A stretch of DNA of 64,000 bases from Diploptera punctata (Eukaryota; Arthropoda; Insecta; Blattodea; Blaberidae), in the NCBI GenBank assembly GCA_030220185.1, contig JASPKZ010010239.1, forward strand, positions 2,870,001-2,934,000, written 5' to 3'. A program made the position numbers and the translations under genes. This document shows positions 57,345-64,000 of this stretch, in pieces. Position 1 is the stretch's first letter. Each line of letters opens with the position of its first letter. The notes under the pieces were generated by a model that saw nothing but the letters and a program-made list of their open reading frames with translations, searched no databases and was not told where the DNA came from.

Positions 57345-57950
57345 AATACCCAGCGTGCGCTGCTACACCTAAATAAATGAAAATTAATATGATGTTATGT
57401 TTAGTTGAATAAGTGAGGGGTAAACTAATTACAAATTTATATTTTTTAGATACCCCGTGCTGATTACCCGGCGTTGCTTGGGAATCTACTTATCCCGATC
57501 TTCTTGACATAAATGAAGTGAAATACGAAAATCAATATGTTTTATGTTTAGTTGAATAAGTAGGAGCAAAAATTTATATCGTAATTATTTTTAGATACCC
57601 CGTACTGTTTACCCGACGTTGTCCGGGAATCTACTCATCCCGATCTTCGTGGTATAAATGAGCTGAAAGACAAAAATTAATGTTCTTCTTATGATTTGTT
57701 GTATAAGTAAAATGAAAAAATAATTATAAATATTTATCGTAATTATTTTGATTCCCCGTGCTGATTACCCGGTGTTGCTTGGGTATCTACTTATCTCGAT
57801 CTTCTTTGCATAAATGAGCTAAAAGACAAAATTCGTTATTGTGAGTTATCCGTAAAAGAATACCCGCCATGTGCTGCTATGCTTGCACAGTAATCTACGC
57901 ACTTGTCTGGGTCTTCTTGGCGTCAATGAAAGACAAAAATTGTTATTGTG
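57345..57950 (+). repeat. Irregular tandem repeat, ~110-156-bp units
   Basis: Units contain taccccgtgctgattacccg, gcgttgcttgggaatctact, tatcccgatcttctt and cataaatgagctgaaagac. Unit starts lie at about 57451, 57596, 57752 and 57861 (spacing 145, 156, 109), with a diverged unit before 57451. Divergence between units suggests an old array. The GC-rich cores stand out from AT-rich linkers. Confidence 0.8.
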
Positions 57951-58567
57951 AGTTATCTGTAAGAGATAAACATATGCTGTCGCGGACTCTTTTGTAGAGC
58001 TTTTTGAGATATTAAATTCTGTGTGCATTAATTTTGTGTGTTTGTTATGGTTTAGGCAGCGTAAGCCATATAAGCGTCCAAAGAGCTACATTTTTCACGT
58101 TTTCGACTACAAAGGGAGATTTTTAAGGATATATGAGTTGAGTATCACAACTCTCTTATAGCCTATGTTCATCCCGGGAATCGCTTGAACATTTTGCAAA
58201 AAGGCCCATCACAATCGGATCAAAGTTATGGCCCCGCATAAAGTACGAACGAAGAAACATTCATTTTTATGTATTAAATTACCAGGCACATTGACTCAGA
58301 CGATAAGAGCTTTTTATTCGTGTTCTAAAATGCTCAATTTCAAATCCCTGAGTTCCCTAATTAAACAGGGCAGTTTTCTGCTTATCGTCATAATTATGGA
58401 AAATAGTTGTTGATTCATTAACGGGGCTCATTTCATCACAATAATTATTTATTATTATCAGTAAAATATGAAAAAACACGATTCTACAGAAAATACATTA
58501 CATGTACAAGTGAAAATACATATTCACAAACATACACCCTACACCGGTTACGTTTTTTTACATGAAC
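57951..58567. other. No feature recognised
   Basis: No supported feature. Confidence 0.5.
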
Positions 58568-59815
58568 TAACTGGCACTAACGAACTCAGAGGTTTCTGGC
58601 TGCCCGGGCATTAGCTCTTCATTCATACCTATTCTGAGTTAATACTTTCCAAATAATCCCTAAATAATACCCTGCTTAAATAAGATTAACATTATTCTGT
58701 TGACGTATTCTTGGCTTACTTATTGAATGCTTTCCGTCTGGTTTTCCAACAAGTAGTGTTCTTTTTTACAACTGGTTTACCAGAACGATCATGTGCTCAC
58801 TGTTATCTAGTTTACTTCACTCAATTATATGTTTTGATCCTTTTTTAGTCCAAACATTCCTAAGAACTTAATTCTCAAATGCTCGTAATATTTTCGGCCT
58901 TCTTAATGTAAAAGTCCATGTTTCCATTCTATCGTATTTCAGGATGTATATTTTTAATTTAAAATTTCTTGAGAAAAATTGTGACAAAGAGAGTAATGCA
59001 TATTAGCATACGTTTGCATAGATGGGTTTGTCTAATTTCTTTCTGGATCTCATTCCTAGTTGTAATTAACGAATTAACTTACTGGCGCTATCGAACCCGT
59101 AGGTTCATGGCCGCGCGGACATAGGCTCTCCATACATCCCTATATGAGCTAATATTTTCCGATCATTCCCTGTATAATCTCCTTCCCTCAAATCTTGATT
59201 AATGTTATTTTCCCACCTCATTCTTAATCTACCACCTGGGCGTTTTTCCTCTGGTTTTCCTACAAAAAGCTTCCATGTACGTCTTTCATTCCCGATTTGT
59301 GCCATATGTCCTACCCATTGCAGTCTACGAGACTTAATTGTTATTATATCTAGCTTCCTATAAAGACCATGTAGTCCACTGTTATGTAGTCTTCTTCATT
59401 CGCCTGTCTTTCATCTCTCTTTGGTCCGAAAATTTTCCTAAGAACTTTATTCTAAAATACTTGTAATCTTCTTTCCTCCCTTAAAGTAAGAGTCCGTGTT
59501 TCGCATCCACATTATATAACTCTTACAGTAACAGTTTTATATATTTTCAGTTTAATATTTTTTTAAAGGAGTTGGGACGAGAAGAGTCACTGTAATGCAT
59601 AATGACATGCATTTCCAGAATTGAGCCTACGTTTAATTTATTTGTGCATATCATTCCTATTTGTGATTATTGTTCCTAGGTATTTTAATTCAGCCACTTC
59701 TTCAAAATTTCCCTCATTTTTCATTAGCTGTGCATTTTCATCCTAGTTGTAATTTTAGTTCCTAAATATTTTAATTTCAATTCCTTCTGGCTTTTTTCGT
59801 GTTGAGACTTGAAAG
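58568..59815 (-). mobile_element. Old LINE-B copy, split by a younger LINE-B
   Basis: Decayed minus-strand LINE-B: ctaactggcactaacgaact end, gtccaaacattcctaagaac, aagtccatgtttcc, tttctggatctcattcctag. The sequence continues at 59741 with tcctagttgtaattttagtt and cctaaatattttaattt. Confidence 0.75.
59068..59740 (-). mobile_element. LINE-B inserted in an older LINE-B, 14-bp TSD
   Basis: Better-preserved minus copy. It includes IGNERRTWKLFVGKPEEKRP and RMRWENNINQDLREGDYTGN (59305-59105) and upstream blocks to aaaatttccctcatttttca. The remains of the tail are at 59068-59085. tcctagttgtaatt flanks at 59054-59067 and 59741-59754. Confidence 0.88.
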
Positions 59816-60004
59816 TAGTTTTGAAGTTCCTTAGGACAGGTTACTGGCCCGACGCTAAGTAGTCCAGTGGTAGGGCTGCTACCTTTTAGTCTCTGGACAG
59901 ACATTAGGATACCGCATTTACTCAGTACCTGATGGAACGGTTATACCGCCGTGACTCGGTCCTCAGAGCCTCGTTTGTGAAAACGGAGGACTGCAGGATA
60001 CACA

Positions 60005-60275
60005 CTACTAGATCACAAAAAAAATGAAGACATCTTAGAAGAATTACACATGGAATCTTTAGAAAACAAAATTTCTGATTATAAGTCAAGATGGATACAA
60101 CATGTTCATCGAATGGAAGATCACAGAATACCCAAACTAATGTTAAGATATCAACCTGCAGGAAGAAGAAGACCAGGACGTCCACTCAAAAGACTTCTGG
60201 ATGGTGTTTCTCTTGAGGCCGAAACAGGTCAACAAATGGCCTAAATTCGTGAATGTACTATGATGATGATGAAAT
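60005..60275 (+). mobile_element. LINE-D C-terminal fragment with GAT-rich tail
   Basis: Open frame reads DHKKNEDILEELHMESLEN, KISDYKSRWIQHVHRMED, HRIPKLMLRYQPAGRRRPGR and PLKRLLDGVSLEAETG, then a stop and atgatgatgatgaaat. It is the ORF2 C-terminus of the family at 10.2-10.8 kb. Intact frame over this short piece. Confidence 0.8.
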
Positions 60276-61191
60276 ATTTTAATTAGTGTTACTTTTCAAA
60301 TTTTCTCTAATTTATTATTAGGCGTTAATTCACATTTAATACTGTACTTCAATGTGTGAACATACATTAATTTAATTGATATGACTAACAGTACTACGAT
60401 CTTAGAAGTTAAGGGGTACTATAAATGAAAATGAAATAAAATCATTTTTTTATAATTTCTCGAAATTAGGTATTAGGCCTAACTATGAAAAATTAATTTA
60501 GAAATAATGTATTTAGAATATAACACAGATGTATTTTAGAATTGAGGGGGAACAATTCTTCACAAGGCTTGATTACGAAAATGCATTAGCTAAAAGTCGG
60601 ACCAGAAATGATTCGTTTCCTATTTTTCTATTACTCTTCTTACATTCAATCGAACTCAGTTTTTTTTAAACCATTCGTTAGCGTATTTAAACTCGGTCGT
60701 AATTGATGGAGTTTTTAAGGACTTAAAAACATCCTGTGCAAGATACGTAAAGCTAAGAGTCTGGTATCCCACTCTTACGATAGCTAAAAAAAACCTCAAG
60801 TCTGACATAAATATTTGAGAAAAAATGACGGCTACATCACGCCATGCTTTGAACTGCGACATGTATGTTGTAAGTTGTTGAAGAGCTTTGTTAGACAAAA
60901 TAACTACTCATATCGACCTACTATTTTGATATAGACACCATTTTGGACACAAATGTATGCACAAATCATATTTTACGTTTATTTTCCTTGAGAATGAATA
61001 CTGTGATGGTAATATGGATTGCAGTACATCCAGTGAGTGGAGAGAGAATGTATAAAAGTTGACACTATTAAGTCAGATTAACGGTCTTCGCTAATTAAGA
61101 TTAAAACTACAGCCGCATGCTGGATATATGTTACCATGGGGACGAAAACAGTAGCGCGCACGCTTTATTTATGTCCGCGGCGAGACACGCC

Positions 61192-61227
<36 letters not shown>

Positions 61228-61277
61228 ACTAACCATTATTATTAGTATTATTATTACTGTGATTATTATTACTATTA
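60276..61277. other. No gene; (TTA)n at 61191-61226
   Basis: The minus frame at 60656-60898 has no recognisable domain. The microsatellite is next to the 3' end of the LINE-B relic that follows. Confidence 0.5.
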
Positions 61278-61725
61278 CACTTACAACTCACTGAGATTAT
61301 CGAACTCTGAGATTCATGGTCGCGCGGACATGACCTCTCCATACAATGTCATCCTCAGGTAATGTTTTGTAATAATTTTTCTGCAAAATTTATGTCTCTC
61401 AAATAATAGTTAATATCATTCTCCGACCTCATTATTGGCCTATCTATTGGGCGCTTTTTCTCTGGCTTTCCTATAACGAACTTACATGTTCCTCTTGCAT
61501 TCCCGATTCATTCCACAAGATCTGCCCATCGCAGTCTATGAGACTTAAGTATTCTCATTATATCTGACTCTCCATGAAGATTATGTAGCCAAACGATATG
61601 TAATTTTCTCCACTAACCTGTCTGTACGTCTCTATTTAGTCCAAAAGTTTTCCTATTCTCATACTCATTACCTTTTCTCCTCTCTTAAAGTACCATAAGT
61701 GATTGTTTCGCATCCGTTCTCAAGA
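61278..61725 (-). mobile_element. LINE-B 3' relic
   Basis: aactcactgagattatcgaa, gattcatggtcgcgcggaca, cctatctattgggcgctttt, tgcccatcgcagtctatgag and agtccaaaagttttcctatt match LINE-B in order with about one change in five bases. No open frame. Confidence 0.75.
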
Positions 61726-61975
61726 TACTTGGTTCAAAACCGTACGTACTCCTGCTTTCCAATACAGTTCACACTTTGTGTTTATTATAGTACTGATAAA
61801 GGTTCTGAATTTCGTCACAGCTTACCGGTCAATAAATGAGTTATTTTCTCGACACAAAACACATTTGAGGATGATAGGATGACTAACTTGAATTGAGCTG
61901 CGAGGCGGTAATATTCAGAACATCAAATAGTGAAACTGGAAGAATAACGTTTTTACATATTTTTAGTTTAATACT

Positions 61976-61976
<1 letters not shown>

Positions 61977-62048
<72 letters not shown>
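61977..62048. repeat. (ATT)n microsatellite
   Basis: About 23 perfect units. Confidence 0.95.
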
Positions 62049-62049
<1 letters not shown>

Positions 62050-62190
62050 CAAATAGTAATTGGAATGAGAACAAGAGGACTAGAGGACATAGAGTGAATG
62101 GATAGAGACGAGAGGAGAAAGAAAATAAAACTTTAGGCACAGAAAGATGTATAAACATTGAAAATCTGTATATAAATAAATATAATTATT
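62049..62190 (+). mobile_element. LINE 3'-terminal fragment, partner of 8790-9029
   Basis: WNENKRTRGHRVNG is followed by a stop, then ggcacagaaagatgtataaa and gtatataaataaatataatt before an ATT tract. The inverted copy at 8.8 kb has the same blocks. Confidence 0.6.
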
Positions 62191-62261
62191 GTTATTATTA
62201 CAGATTTACAATATGAATGTAAAAGGAAATTTCTGCCTTTATCTTCTCCTCGTATTTGTCA

Positions 62262-62262
<1 letters not shown>

Positions 62263-62307
<45 letters not shown>

Positions 62308-62318
62308 ATCATTATTAA

Positions 62319-62367
<49 letters not shown>
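62263..62367. repeat. (ATT)n microsatellite
   Basis: Long ATT run with a few substitutions. Open frames across it are artefacts. Confidence 0.95.
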
Positions 62368-62368
<1 letters not shown>

Positions 62369-62727
62369 TAGAGGCAATACTACCGTATTTCAATTGATGA
62401 ATGTATTAGCCTTCTCAACAGCATGTTTCCATAATTTCCTGTTCTTACTAACAATCGACTTTTTTTTTAATTTTCATATTTTAGATCATTTATTATTTAA
62501 TTCTCCTATCTGTTTTTCTGACTTCCTGTGGTTTCTATACCAATCAGCTCCTACGGTATTTATATACCTTTTTCACCAGTCTACCCTCTAATATTCTGTT
62601 GATATGCCTTACCCAGATTCATTTCTGTGCTTTGGTGTAATTTACAATGTTTCTATGTTTAATTGATCTAAATAAATTAAGACAGTTATTACTTTTAAAG
62701 TATCCATTTATTAATATTTTAACATGA

Positions 62728-62958
62728 ATACATTTAAAGAATGGGAGAATGCAGAATTCCGAAAATTATTTTGGAATGGAAATCTGGAGGCAGAAAGAAA
62801 AGACAAAAACCACAGATAGAATGGGTGGATGAGATCAGAGAAATATGAAAAATAATAGAATCGACGGAAGAAAATGCGCAAGACATACATTTTCGAAAGA
62901 ATAAAATTACGTTAGGCTGAAAGAAAAAAACTACTGCAAGAAAATTTCTAGTAAATAC
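62728..62958 (+). mobile_element. LINE C-terminal relic
   Basis: Reads RMGECRIPKIILEWKSGGRK, QKPQIEWVDEIREI, stop, IIESTEENAQDIHFRK. It fits the LINE C-terminal pattern RMGE.R.PK...EW.P.GRRKRGRPK..W.DG. One stop. Tail not identified. Confidence 0.55.
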
Positions 62959-64000
62959 CAATATTAATATTAATCCTGTTAACGTTACAATTATTAATTT
63001 GTAATTATATAAGAAGGGCTTGGGTTGAAGCCTTGGAACAAAAGTGTTGATAAGTTAAATGCTTGTATCCGATAAAATGAATTCCTCATTAACCTTCGTA
63101 ATGCATCTATTATATTACGTATTTATAAAAATGTTTTTATTGGTTTTTATTTGACAGTGGAAGTATTTTAAGTTTTGATCATAAAGTCTCTTAGTGCAGG
63201 CATTTTGAAGTAAATTTTTCTCAGTATATTTCCGTTTTTTATTTCAATTAATAATGGTCTTAAACGTTTTCTTCAATATTGAAAATTCCAAAAAAATATT
63301 ATATGCAATCATTTTTATTAAATTAAACTACATTTCAATGATTTCCAGAAAGTTATGAACGGAAGGGGATTAGGAAAGAAAAGGCCTTGTTAGGCAGAAG
63401 GAAATGGAGATTGGGGACAGAGAAACATAACCAGTTATAAGAATTTGTAAAATAATTAACTGTATTTTTCCTGAATTCGGTTTTCAAATCTAACTGTACC
63501 TCTTCACGTTTAGGACTTCTTCATTTTAATTTTTTTGTGAAATTTCATATTAGAAAAACAAAACTTTACCTTTCTGAATCTAGGAAATGAGGGATAGTAT
63601 TAGCCACATATGCGAAACATGTTTCAATATTCTTGCTTATAGATCTTGAAGACCCGTGTTCGTGTCCTGGATCAAGGAAATAAGAATTATTTTGAAGGTA
63701 TGTAAATCCAGCCAAGAGTCAACTTTATCTGGAAGTTAATTTGCATAAGAAAGACGGCTGTTGAATCTTTGAATAATTCCCCGACAGGCATTCATAAAGT
63801 GACATTTTTATTTGCAGTGGACGCAAACAAATGTATGAGGTAGTAACAATGGGGATCCTCATAACATAAAGAACGATCTCTAGTACATGGACAATGCTTG
63901 TATAGTCCCTACTAATTCAATCTAAATAATTATCTAACCAATAGAAGTCTGTTAAATGCCCCATGTTTACAGCACAAGATTACAGTTTGATTTAATAATT
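62959..64000. other. No feature recognised
   Basis: AT-rich to the end of the window; nothing supported. Confidence 0.5.

Overview
This window looks like intergenic DNA from a large, AT-rich, repeat-packed arthropod genome. Nearly everything recognisable is a transposable element or its remains: tRNA-headed SINEs, many 5'-truncated non-LTR retrotransposons (LINEs), foldback and MITE-like DNA elements, one LTR family, and (TAA)n, (ATT)n and (AT)n microsatellites. I see no convincing host protein-coding gene, rRNA or functional tRNA gene, CRISPR array or bacterial-type operon. The commonest coding relic is the end of a LINE reverse transcriptase ending RAYVRAAMNLRVR with a (TAAG)n tail. From memory this kind of element is very abundant in cockroaches and relatives, so Blattodea is my best guess for the host. 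That is inference, not proof.

Layout. 0-6 kb: a LINE (called LINE-A here) with its 3' end at 288, a SINE, and a decayed LINE-B copy split by MITE-like insertions. 6-14 kb: SINEs, microsatellites and LINE C-terminal relics, including a 95-bp tandem array made from LINE coding sequence. 14.5-17.7 kb: a Helentron-like element interrupted by a composite of a CR1/Jockey-like LINE (570-codon open frame) and a SINE. 17.8-21.3 kb: a SINE cluster, the LINE whose 3' end matches a SINE tail, and a solo LTR nested in a SINE. 22-30 kb: SINEs, a mariner relic split by a young LINE-B, a second Helentron-like element, and a foldback carrying a transposase C-terminus. 30-40 kb: more relics, a second LTR copy, the longest LINE-B (2.55 kb, endonuclease to 3' tail), and a SINE nested in a SINE. 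40-50 kb: a third long Helentron-like copy, two giant foldbacks, and a SINE-B/SINE-A/SINE-B cluster. 50-64 kb: a SINE with a 16-bp target duplication, a UTR-only LINE-A copy, tandem repeats, a LINE-B nested in an older LINE-B, and long (ATT)n tracts.

How the parts relate. LINE-encoded endonuclease/reverse transcriptase probably mobilised the SINEs. One SINE tail type (A1) closely resembles the 3' end of the LINE at 19.3 kb, which suggests a specific LINE-SINE partnership. SINE-A is modular: one tRNA-like head and one central block are joined to three different 3' tails. Ten nesting events or target-site duplications can be read directly and give a relative chronology: LINE-B, the LTR, SINE-F and the CR1-SINE composite are younger than the elements they interrupt. 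Family names (LINE-A to H, SINE-A to F, repeat R) are labels for this report only.
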